DNA of 47,051 bases from Pelomonas sp. Root1444. GTDB lineage: Bacteria > Pseudomonadota > Gammaproteobacteria > Burkholderiales > Burkholderiaceae_C. Position numbers and translations under genes: made by a program. Location: assembly GCF_001426885.1 (NCBI RefSeq), contig NZ_LMFP01000024.1:1-47051 (forward strand). Reading direction: 5' to 3'. Numbering within the stretch: the first letter of the stretch is position 1; each line of letters opens with the position of its first letter. The notes beneath the pieces were generated by a model. The model ran no database searches, had not been told where the DNA came from, and saw nothing but the letters and a program-made list of their open reading frames with translations. Below are positions 32,051 to 41,421 of the stretch, piece by piece.

Positions 32051-33140
32051 CCCCGTCGGGCCACAGCGCCCACAGCCGCAGCGGCTGCTTGGTGCGGCCG
32101 GCCTGCAGCGCCGCATCGGCGCCCCAGCCCCAGAACAGGTCGGCGCGCACGGCCCCCTGGATGGCACTGCCGGTGTCCTGCGCCAGTACGAGGCGGCGCA
32201 GCGGCGTCGTGGACAGTGGCTCGGTGCTGTCCAGCCACAACGGCGTCCCTAACGCGATGAAGGCACGGTCGATGGCGACCGAGCGGCCCGGCGTCAGCGG
32301 CACGCCTTGCGCGCCGCGCGGGCCGACGTTGACGTCGGGCAGCGGCTCTTCGCGGAAGTAGACGACGCGCGGGTTGACGGCCAGCGCGTCGCGCAGCCTG
32401 GCCGGGTTGCGGCGCGCCCAGTCGCCCAGCGTGCGTGGGGTCGCGTCACTGACCTCGCCGCGGTCCAGCAGCGCGCGCGCGACGGATTGGAAGGGCTGGT
32501 CGTTGTGGCCGGCGAAGGCGACGCGGGTGATGCGCTCCGTGCCAGCGGCGTCGCGCAGCACGAGGCGGCCCGAGCCCTGGATCTGCAATTGCAGCAAGCC
32601 GAAAGGGTCGTCCACATAGGCCAGCTCCAGCGCGGAGAAGCGTGGGTTGGCTTCGATGTCGCTGCGCGGCGTGCGGCGCAGAACGGGGTCGGCGGGCAGC
32701 GCGTGCAGCGGCCACTGGAAGGCGCCCTGGCGCTGCCGGCTGGCTGCAAGCTGCGGCTCGAAATAGCCGGTCAGCAGGCCCGTGGCCTCGCCGTTGTCGG
32801 CGGCCAGGCGCCAGGGGCGCAGGTACTTCATCAGCAGCAGCGTCGCTTCCAGCGGATCGGTCGGCGACTGCAGCGCGGCGCGGGCGCAGAACTCGGCCCA
32901 GCCGGCGGCCGGGCGCTGGCAGCCGGCCAGCAGCGCGGGCCAGGCGGCAAGCAGGTCGTCGCTGCCCCAGCCAGGTAAGTCCTTCCAGTCCACTGCGACC
33001 CAACGCGCTGCGGCGGCCTTGGGCGCGCTGGGCGCAACCGGCTTGACCGGCGCGGGGCTGGGCGGCAGCAACGGTGGCGACGAGCAGGCGGCGAGGCTTC
33101 CTAGAATCGCGGCCAGTACGCCACGCGCCCACCCACCCAT
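32034..33140 (-). CDS. mltA: Membrane-bound lytic murein transglycosylase A (lipoprotein)
   Basis: The product is 368 residues from the ATG at 33140, which follows a GGAGGAG ribosome site. It has a lipobox (GSLAAC) and a Pro-rich linker, then the MltA barrel (TGLLTGYFEPQLAASRQRQG, DPFGLLQLQIQGSGRLVL) and 3D domain (LAQDTGSAIQGAVRADLFWGWGADAALQAG), whose aspartate in RADLFWG matches the catalytic position. It cleaves peptidoglycan to 1,6-anhydro-muropeptides at the outer membrane. Its start codon overlaps, back to back, that of a 35-residue peptide on the other strand. Confidence 0.94.
   Translation of the reverse strand: MGGWARGVLAAILGSLAACSSPPLLPPSPAPVKPVAPSAPKAAAARWVAVDWKDLPGWGSDDLLAAWPALLAGCQRPAAGWAEFCARAALQSPTDPLEATLLLMKYLRPWRLAADNGEATGLLTGYFEPQLAASRQRQGAFQWPLHALPADPVLRRTPRSDIEANPRFSALELAYVDDPFGLLQLQIQGSGRLVLRDAAGTERITRVAFAGHNDQPFQSVARALLDRGEVSDATPRTLGDWARRNPARLRDALAVNPRVVYFREEPLPDVNVGPRGAQGVPLTPGRSVAIDRAFIALGTPLWLDSTEPLSTTPLRRLVLAQDTGSAIQGAVRADLFWGWGADAALQAGRTKQPLRLWALWPDGVTPKP
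33102..33107 (+). promoter_or_regulatory. Candidate -10 box for the 35-residue membrane peptide
   Basis: TAGAAT stands 32 bases before the plus-strand ATG at 33139, inside the signal-peptide codons of mltA on the other strand. No convincing -35 is seen. Confidence 0.3.
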
Positions 33141-33246
33141 GCTGCTCCTCCTGCTCGAAGCCCTCGGCGCGCTGCTGATCATCGTGTTCATCGTCTGGTG
33201 GACCATGTTCTCAGGCCGCAAGAAAGGCGAGCGCAGGGACGACTAA
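33139..33246 (+). CDS. Single-pass membrane peptide, 35 residues
   Basis: The frame starts at the ATG 33139 (bases 33139-33140 are shared with the mltA start on the other strand) and ends TAA at 33244-33246. The peptide (MLLLLLEALGALLIIVFIVW...) is one hydrophobic helix (about residues 2-23) followed by a charged tail, SGRKKGERRDD, typical of small inner-membrane proteins. No Shine-Dalgarno is visible, so a leaderless or short-leader transcript is possible. The open frame continues upstream, but that part is the mltA antisense. The stop overlaps the Gcr-type gene by 4 bases. Confidence 0.6.
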   Translation: MLLLLLEALGALLIIVFIVWWTMFSGRKKGERRDD

Positions 33247-35240
33247 CGGGGCGGGAGCAGGAAGCTCAGCGGCTCGCGCCGCAGCCGCTGGCGGATGGCC
33301 GCGTACACGCGCTTGCGGTCGGCCAGGCGCACGCCGCGCGAGCGCATCGCCACCTTGAAGGCGCAGAAGAAGCTGACGCCCACGTTCAGCAGGCCGATGC
33401 CTGCGATGCACAGCACGCAGGACCAGAAGGCCCAGGTGGCCATGACGCCGAAACCGAGCGCACCCACGGCCGCCGCGAGCTGGCCGGTGGACAGCGTCAC
33501 ATGGCGCACCTCCAGGTCCAGCCCGATGAAGCCGAACAAGGCCGGCGCCAGGCCCAGCATCAGGCCCAGGCTGGTGTTGGCCGTCAGGCCCGAGATGTTG
33601 GCCCGCCACCAGTGCGACCAGCGCTGCGCGCGCGCCTGGCCGAAGGTGGCGACGATGCGCGGGTTCCAGGCGATGGCGCTGTCCAGCCGGTGGAAGACGA
33701 ACCAGTTCTCCACCCAGCCGGCGATGAGGCTGGACGCGAACAGCAGCGTGCCGGTGAAGGCCGCGAACAGCAGCGACGGCCCGAACAGGCTGAGCGAATG
33801 CAGCACGTGGTCCGCGTCCTTCGCGCCCACCAGCGGCAGGCCGAAGACCAGCCAGCACAGACCTTGCACGCCCAGCACCAGCGGCGCGACCAGCGCGAGG
33901 TTGCCGATGATGCCGGCGGCCTGCGAGCGCGTCAGGTGCGTCACCTCGTCGACGAAGCCCTGCAAGCCGTCGTCGCGGTCGATGTAGAGCAGCTTGTCGG
34001 CCATGGCTGGTGCCGTCATGGCGGGCTGCTTGGTCGCGACGGTCCAGTGCAGCAGGTGGATGAGGACGAAGCTGAGCGCGTAGCTCACGCCGGCCCAGAA
34101 GCCGCCCCAGAAGGCCGTGAAGCCCAGCAGCGCGATGAAGAATTTCAGGAAGGTGGTGCCGGCGAGGACGGCGCCGCCGCCGGCCGCGCGCCGCAGCATG
34201 TCGCGGTACTCGGCGCGGTTGCGGGTGATGTAGTGCTCACCGGTCTCGGCGCTGCGCTCGGCCACCTTGCGCGCCAGCAGCGAGTAGTGGCGCGCGAACA
34301 GCGTGCGCAGGCTGCGCCGCTCGTGCACCACGCGCACCAGGCCAGCCACCAGCCGCAGCAGCTCGCGCTGCGGCTCCTGCGACAGCAGGCAGGCCAGCAG
34401 CGCGTCGATGCGGTCCAGCCGCGCGGTCAGCTGCTCGACGGAGAACATCAGGTCCACCGACACGCCATGCGCTTCCAGGTGCTCGGGCACCGTGAGCGCG
34501 GCAGCGCGGCAGCGGTCCAGCAGCGCATGCAGGTATTGCAGCGCTGGCGCGAGGTCGTCGCCCTGGCGCTGCTGCAGCACGCGCTCGACGGCCTCCCAGG
34601 CGGCGGGCAGCTGATGGAAGGGCCGGTCCTGCAGCGCCGCCTCCTCCATGCGCGCGCGCAGCGGGCCGGACAGGCCGGCGGCGTGCACGCTGCTGACGAG
34701 CACCATGACGGCGGCGCGCATCTCGACGCGCCAGCCCTCGTCCGGCGCGGCGGAGAACAGCAGGCTCAGCCGGCCGAGCAGCTCGTCGTCGATGGCGGCG
34801 ATCCAGTCCTCGTCGGCTTCGTCGCCGAACAGCAGCTCGAACAGCTCGGCGAGGTCGCGCGTGTCGGTCGTCTGCGGCAGCAGCCGGCGGCGCAGCCGCG
34901 CGAGGAACTCATGCCACAGCGCCATGCGCGGCGCGAAGCCCACCTCGGCGAACAGGCTGACCGCGTCGACGTCGTTCCACACCCCCGCGATGACGCTGGA
35001 GAAGTTGTAGGCGTGCTCGGGGTGGCGCTCCAGCACGTTGAGCAGGTGCTTGAGCCGCACGATGGGCCGCGGCGTGCCGGCCGCCGCTTCGTCGCGCGGC
35101 GCATGCCGCAGCCATTCGAGCAGGCGCACCAGCCACAGGTTGCGCTCGGCCAACGCGGCCTGCGGGTCGGCCGCGTTGAGCAGCGCGGTGAGGTCCCAGT
35201 TTCGGTTCGTCAATTCATTGGTCCATGGCTGCCGTGCCAC
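33243..35240 (-). CDS. Gcr / 'site-specific recombinase' family membrane protein
   Basis: The product is about 665 residues if the GTG at 35240 is the start; an ATG at 35387 would add 49 unlikely residues. The N-terminal half is soluble and helical (LVRLLEWLRHAP..., ALLNAADPQAALAERNLWL). The C-terminal half has about six membrane helices and the loop ITRNRAEYRDMLRRAAGGGAVLAGTTFLKFF that marks the family (PF10136). The name comes from an old report of a recombinase in Neisseria, but no recombinase catalytic motif is visible and the protein looks like a membrane protein of unknown role. It is convergent with the 35-residue peptide. Confidence 0.85.
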   Translation of the reverse strand: MARQPWTNELTNRNWDLTALLNAADPQAALAERNLWLVRLLEWLRHAPRDEAAAGTPRPIVRLKHLLNVLERHPEHAYNFSSVIAGVWNDVDAVSLFAEVGFAPRMALWHEFLARLRRRLLPQTTDTRDLAELFELLFGDEADEDWIAAIDDELLGRLSLLFSAAPDEGWRVEMRAAVMVLVSSVHAAGLSGPLRARMEEAALQDRPFHQLPAAWEAVERVLQQRQGDDLAPALQYLHALLDRCRAAALTVPEHLEAHGVSVDLMFSVEQLTARLDRIDALLACLLSQEPQRELLRLVAGLVRVVHERRSLRTLFARHYSLLARKVAERSAETGEHYITRNRAEYRDMLRRAAGGGAVLAGTTFLKFFIALLGFTAFWGGFWAGVSYALSFVLIHLLHWTVATKQPAMTAPAMADKLLYIDRDDGLQGFVDEVTHLTRSQAAGIIGNLALVAPLVLGVQGLCWLVFGLPLVGAKDADHVLHSLSLFGPSLLFAAFTGTLLFASSLIAGWVENWFVFHRLDSAIAWNPRIVATFGQARAQRWSHWWRANISGLTANTSLGLMLGLAPALFGFIGLDLEVRHVTLSTGQLAAAVGALGFGVMATWAFWSCVLCIAGIGLLNVGVSFFCAFKVAMRSRGVRLADRKRVYAAIRQRLRREPLSFLLPPR

Positions 35241-35337
35241 ATGGCGTTCTCGCGCCGAGCGCCCGGCCGCCCCACGGGGGACCGGCCAGGCACGCCCGCG
35301 TTCAGCGCGGCGCGCCTGGACGAGCGGCGCACATCCA

Positions 35338-35712
35338 TCAATGGAGGCTGGCGCTGTCCGCGAGCAGGAACTCGGCCACCTCGGCATGGAAGATGTCGCA
35401 GGCCTCGGTAACGCACAGGAAGCGACCGCGCATCGTCCCCTGCGGCGTGCCGATCTGCGCCCAGGAGCTGTACTGGAAGCTCTGGCCCGGCGCCAGCACC
35501 GGCTGGTGGCCGACGACGGCCAGGCCGTCGACGATCTGCACCTGGCCGCGCGCGTCGGTGATCTCCCAGTGCCGGCCGATGAGCTGGGCCATCACGTCGC
35601 CGGTGTTCTCGATGGTGAGGGTGTAGCTGAAGGCGTAGAGGCCTTGCTCGAGATGTGTCTGCTCGGGCAGGGACTGCACGGCGACGCTACAGCTGAAACA
35701 GGGGTTGGCCAT
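35338..35712 (-). CDS. apaG: ApaG protein
   Basis: The product is 124 residues from the ATG at 35712; the frame upstream is open but unlike the family. The ApaG fold (fibronectin-III-like) is recognised from FSYTLTIENTGDVMAQLIGRHWEITDA, VVGHQPVLAPGQSFQYSSWAQIGTPQGTMRGRF. ApaG binds nucleotides and is linked to diadenosine tetraphosphate metabolism in enterobacteria; its precise role is unclear. It is a stand-alone gene divergent from the periplasmic binding protein. Confidence 0.93.
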   Translation of the reverse strand: MANPCFSCSVAVQSLPEQTHLEQGLYAFSYTLTIENTGDVMAQLIGRHWEITDARGQVQIVDGLAVVGHQPVLAPGQSFQYSSWAQIGTPQGTMRGRFLCVTEACDIFHAEVAEFLLADSASLH

Positions 35713-35774
35713 CGGGTGATTGTCGGTGCCGAACGGTATGCTCGGCTCATGTCCGTCGGGAAGCGTGATCCTAA

Positions 35775-36527
35775 GTGCAGCGTCGGCTCTGGCTGCTGAG
35801 CGCATGGCTGGGCCTCGCGGCGCCGGCGCTGGCCCAGGAGCTGACGCTGCGAACGGTCCAACAGAGTGGCTCCCTGGTCAAGTACGCGCCCGACGCCGGG
35901 CAACACAGGCCGGGCCTGTGCCTGGAGATGCTGCGCGCCGTCCAGCGCGTCGACCCGGGCCTGCGCTTCTCGGGGCTGGACCGGCAGATGCCGCTCAGGC
36001 GCGTCGAGCGCCTGTTGAGCGAGGGCCAGGTGGACGTCGTCTTCTGCCTGCTGAAGTCGCCTGAGCGCGAAAAGCAGTGGCGCTACGCCGCCGTGCCGCT
36101 GTACAGCATCCGCCATGTGGTCGTGCAGCGCGCCGGGGACGAACGCGATTTCGAGACGCTGGCCGAGCTGGCTGCGTCCAGCCACCACAAGCCGGTGCTG
36201 GTCATGCGCGGCACCGCGCTGGCACGCCGGCTGATGGAGGCCGACGTGGCCATCGCCCAGGTCGCCTCCGAGCGGGAAGCCCTGCAGATGCTGATGCTGG
36301 GCCGCGCCGACGCCGTCTACGGCCAGGACATCAACCTGCAGCGCCATGTCGGCGATGCCGGGCTCGCCAGCAAGGTGAGGTTCGGCCGCACCATCTTCCA
36401 CGAGGAATCCCAGTTCGTCGCGCTGCGCGCCGACCTCCCCCCAGCGCATGAAGAGCGGCTGACGCACGCGCTGCGCCGGCTGGAGCGCGACGGCACGCTG
36501 CGGCTGCTTGCCGAGAAATACCGATGA
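35775..36527 (+). CDS. Periplasmic solute-binding protein family 3-like
   Basis: This 250-residue protein starts at the GTG 35775; an in-frame stop just upstream fixes this start. It has a signal peptide (QRRLWLLSAWLGLAAPALAQ) and the SBP_bac_3 pattern: PGLCLEMLRAVQRVDPGLRFSGLDRQMPLRRVERLLSEGQVDVVFCL, LMLGRADAVYGQDINLQRHV, HEESQFVALRADLPPAHEERL. No ABC permease or ATPase genes are adjacent, so it may act as an orphan sensor or partner of a distant transporter. It overlaps tag by 4 bases. Confidence 0.85.
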   Translation: MQRRLWLLSAWLGLAAPALAQELTLRTVQQSGSLVKYAPDAGQHRPGLCLEMLRAVQRVDPGLRFSGLDRQMPLRRVERLLSEGQVDVVFCLLKSPEREKQWRYAAVPLYSIRHVVVQRAGDERDFETLAELAASSHHKPVLVMRGTALARRLMEADVAIAQVASEREALQMLMLGRADAVYGQDINLQRHVGDAGLASKVRFGRTIFHEESQFVALRADLPPAHEERLTHALRRLERDGTLRLLAEKYR

Positions 36528-37138
36528 AGCCCCTGTACCTGCCGCCCGACGGCCGACCGCGCTGCGCCTGGTGCGCCGCCGCGCCCGGCGACGAGCTCTA
36601 CCTGCGCTACCACGATGAGGAATGGGGCCGGCCGGTGGCGAACGACTTCCGCCTGTTCGAGAAGCTGTGCCTGGAAGGCTTCCAGAGCGGCCTGTCGTGG
36701 CGCACCATCCTGAACAAGCGCGAGGCCTTCCGCGCCGGGTTCGCCGGCTTCGACTATCACCAGGTGGCCCGCTTCGGCCCGGCCGACGTCGCCCGCCTGC
36801 TGGCCGACCCCGGCATCGTGCGCCACCGCGGCAAGATCGAGGCCGCCATTCACAACGCCGGGCGCTGCGTGGAGCTGGTGGCCGCAGAAGGCTCGTTGGC
36901 CGCCTACCTGTGGCGCTTCGAGCCGGCGAAGAACTCGGTGGCCCACGGCCTGTCGCAGTCGCCGGCGTCCGAGGCGCTGTCCAAGGACCTGAAGAAGCGC
37001 GGCTGGAAGTTCGTCGGCCCGACAACGATGCACGCGCTGATGCAGGCCATGGGCCTGATCAACGACCACCAGCCCGGCTGCCACCACTGGGCCGAGGCCC
37101 AGCAGGCGCGCGACCGGTTCAAAAGGCCTGGAACCTAG
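36524..37138 (+). CDS. tag: DNA-3-methyladenine glycosylase I
   Basis: This 204-residue base-excision repair enzyme removes 3-methyladenine from alkylated DNA. It has the N-terminal zinc-site cysteines RCAWC (C14, C17), then the conserved [53 protein letters not shown] and the C-terminal [25 protein letters not shown]. It starts in an ATGA overlap with the solute-binding protein gene and ends 11 bases before rpe, so the three may share a transcript. Confidence 0.95.
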   Translation: MKPLYLPPDGRPRCAWCAAAPGDELYLRYHDEEWGRPVANDFRLFEKLCLEGFQSGLSWRTILNKREAFRAGFAGFDYHQVARFGPADVARLLADPGIVRHRGKIEAAIHNAGRCVELVAAEGSLAAYLWRFEPAKNSVAHGLSQSPASEALSKDLKKRGWKFVGPTTMHALMQAMGLINDHQPGCHHWAEAQQARDRFKRPGT

Positions 37139-37149
37139 AATCCGCGGCC

Positions 37150-37839
37150 ATGGCCGCCCCTCAATACCGCATCGCCCCCAGCCTGCTGTCCGCCGATTTC
37201 GCCCGCCTCGGCGAAGAGGTGAAGAACGTGCTGGACGCTGGCGCCGACTGGATCCACTTCGACGTGATGGACAACCATTACGTCCCCAACCTGACCTTCG
37301 GTCCTGTCATCTGCGAAGCGGTGCGCAAGCATGCGTTCAAGCCCGACGGCACGCCCGCGCCGCTGGACGTGCACCTGATGGTGCAGCCGGTCGATGCCCT
37401 GGCCCTGGCCTTCTGCCGCGCCGGCGCCGACCTGGTGACCTTCCATCCCGACGCCAGCACCCACGTGGACCGCACGCTGCAGCTCATCAAGGGCGAAGGC
37501 AAGCAGGCCGGCCTGGTGTTCAACCCGGCCACGCCGCTGGACGTGCTGGAGTGGGTCATCGACAAGGTCGACCTCGTCATGCTGATGAGCGTGAACCCCG
37601 GTTTCGGCGGGCAGAGCTTCATCCCCAGCGCGCTGCAGAAGTTGAAGAAAGCGCGCGAAATCATCGACAAGTCCGGCCGCGACATCCGCCTGGAGATCGA
37701 TGGCGGCGTCAAGGTCGACAACATCCGCGAGATCGCCGCTGCGGGCGCCGACACCTTCGTCGCCGGTTCGGCCATCTTCGGCAAGCCCGATTACCGTGCC
37801 GTCATCGATGCGATGCGCACGGAACTTGCAAAGGCCTGA
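37150..37839 (+). CDS. rpe: Ribulose-phosphate 3-epimerase
   Basis: The product is 229 residues from the ATG at 37150; a longer frame upstream is the shadow of tag. It interconverts ribulose 5-phosphate and xylulose 5-phosphate in the pentose phosphate pathway and, in autotrophs, the Calvin cycle. It is a TIM barrel with metal-binding and catalytic residues visible: [53 protein letters not shown] and [11 protein letters not shown], then the phosphate-binding VAGSAIFG. It is followed after 5 bases by the phosphatase gene. gph, its common neighbour in related species, is not here. Confidence 0.95.
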   Translation: MAAPQYRIAPSLLSADFARLGEEVKNVLDAGADWIHFDVMDNHYVPNLTFGPVICEAVRKHAFKPDGTPAPLDVHLMVQPVDALALAFCRAGADLVTFHPDASTHVDRTLQLIKGEGKQAGLVFNPATPLDVLEWVIDKVDLVMLMSVNPGFGGQSFIPSALQKLKKAREIIDKSGRDIRLEIDGGVKVDNIREIAAAGADTFVAGSAIFGKPDYRAVIDAMRTELAKA

Positions 37840-37844
37840 ACACC

Positions 37845-38318
37845 ATGGCCGCCCTTCTCCTCATCTGCACCGCCAACATCTGCCGCTCGCCCATGGCAGA
37901 GGCCATCTTCCGCGCCAAGCTGGGCGACGTGTTCAAGACCATCGCCTCGGCCGGCGTGCATGCCGACCCGCGCGGCGGCCCGGTGGACGCGCGCGCCGCC
38001 GCGGCCCTGGCGCGTCACAACTACGGCCTGGATCGCAAATGGCGCTCGCGCCGCGTCGAGCCCGAGGACCTGGGCCAGTACGACCTCGTGCTGGTGATGG
38101 AGTCCGAGCATGCCGACGCGCTGCGCGCGAAGGCCTCACCCGAGCACCATGCCCGCATCGCACTGCTGACCGACTTCGTGCCCGAGCTGGCCGGCCAGGA
38201 CGTGCCCGACCCCTACTTCGGCCCGGTGCAGGGCTTCGACGCCGTCATCGGCATGATCGAGCGCGCCGCGCAACGCCTGCTGATGGAAAGCCGCGAAGGC
38301 CGCCTCAAGCTGACCTGA
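37845..38318 (+). CDS. Low molecular weight protein-tyrosine phosphatase
   Basis: This 157-residue cytoplasmic enzyme has the active-site loop CTANICRSPMAEAIF (C8, R14; CX5R) at the N-terminus and the catalytic aspartate in VPDPYFGPVQGFD near the C-terminus. It removes phosphate from protein tyrosine; in many bacteria such enzymes act on BY-kinases of exopolysaccharide synthesis, but no such kinase is in this window. The arrangement rpe - LMW phosphatase suggests co-transcription. Its stop is one base from the convergent RND gene. Confidence 0.93.
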   Translation: MAALLLICTANICRSPMAEAIFRAKLGDVFKTIASAGVHADPRGGPVDARAAAALARHNYGLDRKWRSRRVEPEDLGQYDLVLVMESEHADALRAKASPEHHARIALLTDFVPELAGQDVPDPYFGPVQGFDAVIGMIERAAQRLLMESREGRLKLT

Positions 38319-38319
38319 A

Positions 38320-41300
38320 TCAGGCGGCCTTGCTCGCGAAGTCCGCCACTTCGCGCACGTCCGGCCCCTTGCCGCTGAAGCGGTCCAGCGCCAGGTAGAT
38401 GACCGGCGTGATGTAGAGCGTCACCGCCTGCGACAGGATCAACCCGCCCACCACCGCCAGGCCCAGCGGCTGGCGCAGCTCAGCCCCGGCCCCCAGCCCC
38501 AGCGCGATCGGCAGCGCGCCCATCAGCGCGGCCAGCGTCGTCATCATGATGGGCCTGAAGCGCAGGATGCAGGCCTGGCGTATGGCCTCGGCGGGCGCCA
38601 GGCCCTGGCTGCGCTGCACGTCCAGCGCGAAGTCGATCATCATGATCGCGTTCTTCTTGACGATGCCGATCAGCATGACGATGCCGATGGTGGCGATGAT
38701 GGTCAGCTCCATGCCGAACAGCTGCAGCGTGATCAGCGCGCCCACCGCCGCGGAGGGCAGGCCGGCCAGGATGGTCAGCGGGTGGATGTAGCTCTCGTAG
38801 AGCACGCCCAGCAGCACGTAGATGACGGCCACGGCCAGGCCGATCAGCAGCAGCTGGCCACCCTGTGAATCCTGGAACACCGCCGCATCGCCGCCGTAGC
38901 TGGTGATGACGCTGGGCGGCAGCTTGATCTCGTCCGTGAAGGCCTCGATCTGCTTGGTCGCGTCGCCCAGCGGCACGTTGGGCGCCAGGTTGAAGCTGAT
39001 CGTGATGGCCTGCAGCTGGCCCTGGTGGTTGACCGCCGTCGGCCCCAGCGTGCGCTGCACGGTCGTGAAAGCCGTCAGCGGCACCTGGGTACCGTCCTTG
39101 CCCCGCAGGTAGATCTTGTCGAAGGCCGCCTCGCTGGCGCGGTCCGCGTCGCCAGCTTCCATGATGACCTGGTAGGTGTTGCTCTCGGCATAGATGCTGG
39201 ACACCTGGCGCTCGCCGAAGGCGCCGTACAGCGCATTGCGCAGGTCCTGCATCTGCACGCCCAGGATGGCCGCGCGCTCGCGGTCGATGACCAGGCTGGC
39301 CTGCAGGCCACGCATCTGCGAGTCGCTGGTGATGTCGCGAAAGCGCGGGTCGCCGCGCAGCTTGTCCTGCAGCTTGACGGCCCAGCTGTTCAGCTCGCCG
39401 GCCGACACCGACTGCAGCGTGTACTGGTAGCGGCTCTTGCTCTGGCGGCCGCCGAGCTGCAGGTTCTGCACCGGGCGCAGGTAGACGGCGATGCCGGGCA
39501 CGTCGCGCAGCTTCTTGCGCAGGCCTTCCAGCACCTTGGGCATGGGCTGGCGCTCGCCACGGGCCTTCAGGTTGATGAACATGCGGCCGGTGTTGGTGGC
39601 GCTGCCCGAAGGACCGCCGCCCACGGCCGAGCTGAGCGCGGCGACGTTGGGGTCGTTGCGCACGATGGCGGCCACGCGGTCCTGCAGCTGCGTCATCGCG
39701 GCGAAGGACGTGTCCTCGGCGGACTCGGTGCTGGCCTGGATCTGGCCGATGTCCTCCTCCGGGAAGAAGCCCTTGGGGATGGTGATGTAGAACCACACGG
39801 TCGCGACGAAGCTCAGCACGGCCACGCCCAGCACCCAGTTGCGGTGGCGCAGCGCCAGGTCCAGCGTGCGCGTGTAGGTGTTGAGCGTCCACGTGAAGCC
39901 GCGCTCGAACAGCCGCCCCAGCGGGCCGTCCTCATGGTGCTCGTCGGCCTTCAGCAGCCGGCTGCACAGCATGGGCACCAGCGTCAGCGACACGACGGCC
40001 GACACCAGGATGGCCAGGCCCACGACGACGGCGAACTCGTGGAACAGCAGGCCGATGACGCCCGGCATGAAGAAGATGGGGATCAGCACCGCCACCAGCG
40101 ACACCGAGATCGACAGGATGGTGAACGCCATCTCGCGCGCGCCGCGCACGGCGGCGTCGAAGGGCTTCATGCCGTCCTCGACGTGGCGCACGATGTTCTC
40201 CAGCATGACGATGGCGTCGTCCACCACCAGGCCCACGGCCAGCGTGATGCCCAGCAGCGAGATGTTGTCCAGGCTGTAGCCCAGCGCGAACAAGAGTGTG
40301 AGCGCGCCGATCAGCGAGATCGGCAGCGAGGCGGTCGGGATCAGCGTCGCCACCGCGCGGCGCAGGAAGATGAAGATGACCAGCACCACCAGGCCCACCG
40401 TCAGCGCCAGCGTCACATAGACGTCGTGCAGCGACTCGCGGATGGACACCGAGCGGTCGTTCAGCGTCGACATCTTGATGGACGCCGGCATCTGCTCGGC
40501 ATAGCGCGGCAGCAGCGCCTTGACCTTGTCGACCACCTGCACGGTGTTGGCATCCGGCTGGCGCTGGATGGCCAGCACGATGGAGCGCTCGCCCTGGTAG
40601 GTGGAGTAGGTCTTGCTGGTCTCGACGCTGTCTTGCACCTCGGCCACGTCGCGCAGGTAGACCGGCGCGCCCTCGCGCGAGGCGACGACGATGCGGCCGA
40701 ACTCGGCGGCGTTGCGCAGCTGTCGGTTGGCCTGGATGGTCAGCGTCTGGCGCGAGCCGTCCAGCACGCCGACGGGCGTGTTGGCATTGGCGGCGCGCAC
40801 CGCCGTCTGCAGCTCTTCCAGCGTGATGTTGCGCTGGTTCAGCAGGTCGGTGCGCACCTTGATGCGCACCGCATAGCGCTTCTGGCCGTAGATGGACACC
40901 TGGGCCACGCCGTCGATGGTGGACAGGCCGGGCGACAGCAGGTTCTCCGCGTAGTCGTTCAGCTCGGTCAGGTCGATGGACGGCGAGGTCAGTGCCACCA
41001 GCAGCACCGGCGCATCGGCCGGGTTGACCTTGCGGTAGCTGGGCGGCGAGGTCATCTCGGCCGGCAGCGCGCGCAGCGAGCGGAACAGCGCCGCCTGCAC
41101 GTCCACGGCGGCGGCGTCGATGTTGCGCGAGGGGTCGAACTCCAGCGTGAGGGACGTATTGCCCAGCGTGCTGGTCGACGAGATCGTCAGCAGGCCGGCT
41201 ATCGTGGAGAACTGCTTCTCCAGCGGCAGCGCGACGGACGACGCCATGGTCTCCGGCGACGCGCCCGGCAGCGACGCGCCGACGTTGATGATGGGCGTGT

Positions 41301-41421
41301 TGTAGGACGGCAGCGCCGCGACCGGGATGCGGCTCCACGCCGCCAGGCCGGCGATGACCAGCGACAGGTTCAGCAGCACGGTCATGACCGGCCGCCGGAT
41401 GAACAGCTCGGTGAGTCTCAT
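38320..41421 (-). CDS. RND efflux inner-membrane transporter (MdtC/AcrB-type)
   Basis: This 1033-residue proton-driven exporter has twelve membrane segments in two halves, each followed by a large periplasmic domain. It starts MRLTELFIRRPVMTVLLN and has the proton-relay pair in TM4, VGLVVDDAIVMLENI. Other family stretches are GNTSLTLEFDPSRNIDAAAVDVQAAL and GIVKKNAIMMIDFALD. The overall sequence is like MdtB/MdtC multidrug exporters. It is the second gene of an adaptor-pump operon (4-base overlap); no outer-membrane TolC-type gene is adjacent, so a distant one is needed. Confidence 0.94.
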   Translation of the reverse strand: MRLTELFIRRPVMTVLLNLSLVIAGLAAWSRIPVAALPSYNTPIINVGASLPGASPETMASSVALPLEKQFSTIAGLLTISSTSTLGNTSLTLEFDPSRNIDAAAVDVQAALFRSLRALPAEMTSPPSYRKVNPADAPVLLVALTSPSIDLTELNDYAENLLSPGLSTIDGVAQVSIYGQKRYAVRIKVRTDLLNQRNITLEELQTAVRAANANTPVGVLDGSRQTLTIQANRQLRNAAEFGRIVVASREGAPVYLRDVAEVQDSVETSKTYSTYQGERSIVLAIQRQPDANTVQVVDKVKALLPRYAEQMPASIKMSTLNDRSVSIRESLHDVYVTLALTVGLVVLVIFIFLRRAVATLIPTASLPISLIGALTLLFALGYSLDNISLLGITLAVGLVVDDAIVMLENIVRHVEDGMKPFDAAVRGAREMAFTILSISVSLVAVLIPIFFMPGVIGLLFHEFAVVVGLAILVSAVVSLTLVPMLCSRLLKADEHHEDGPLGRLFERGFTWTLNTYTRTLDLALRHRNWVLGVAVLSFVATVWFYITIPKGFFPEEDIGQIQASTESAEDTSFAAMTQLQDRVAAIVRNDPNVAALSSAVGGGPSGSATNTGRMFINLKARGERQPMPKVLEGLRKKLRDVPGIAVYLRPVQNLQLGGRQSKSRYQYTLQSVSAGELNSWAVKLQDKLRGDPRFRDITSDSQMRGLQASLVIDRERAAILGVQMQDLRNALYGAFGERQVSSIYAESNTYQVIMEAGDADRASEAAFDKIYLRGKDGTQVPLTAFTTVQRTLGPTAVNHQGQLQAITISFNLAPNVPLGDATKQIEAFTDEIKLPPSVITSYGGDAAVFQDSQGGQLLLIGLAVAVIYVLLGVLYESYIHPLTILAGLPSAAVGALITLQLFGMELTIIATIGIVMLIGIVKKNAIMMIDFALDVQRSQGLAPAEAIRQACILRFRPIMMTTLAALMGALPIALGLGAGAELRQPLGLAVVGGLILSQAVTLYITPVIYLALDRFSGKGPDVREVADFASKAA

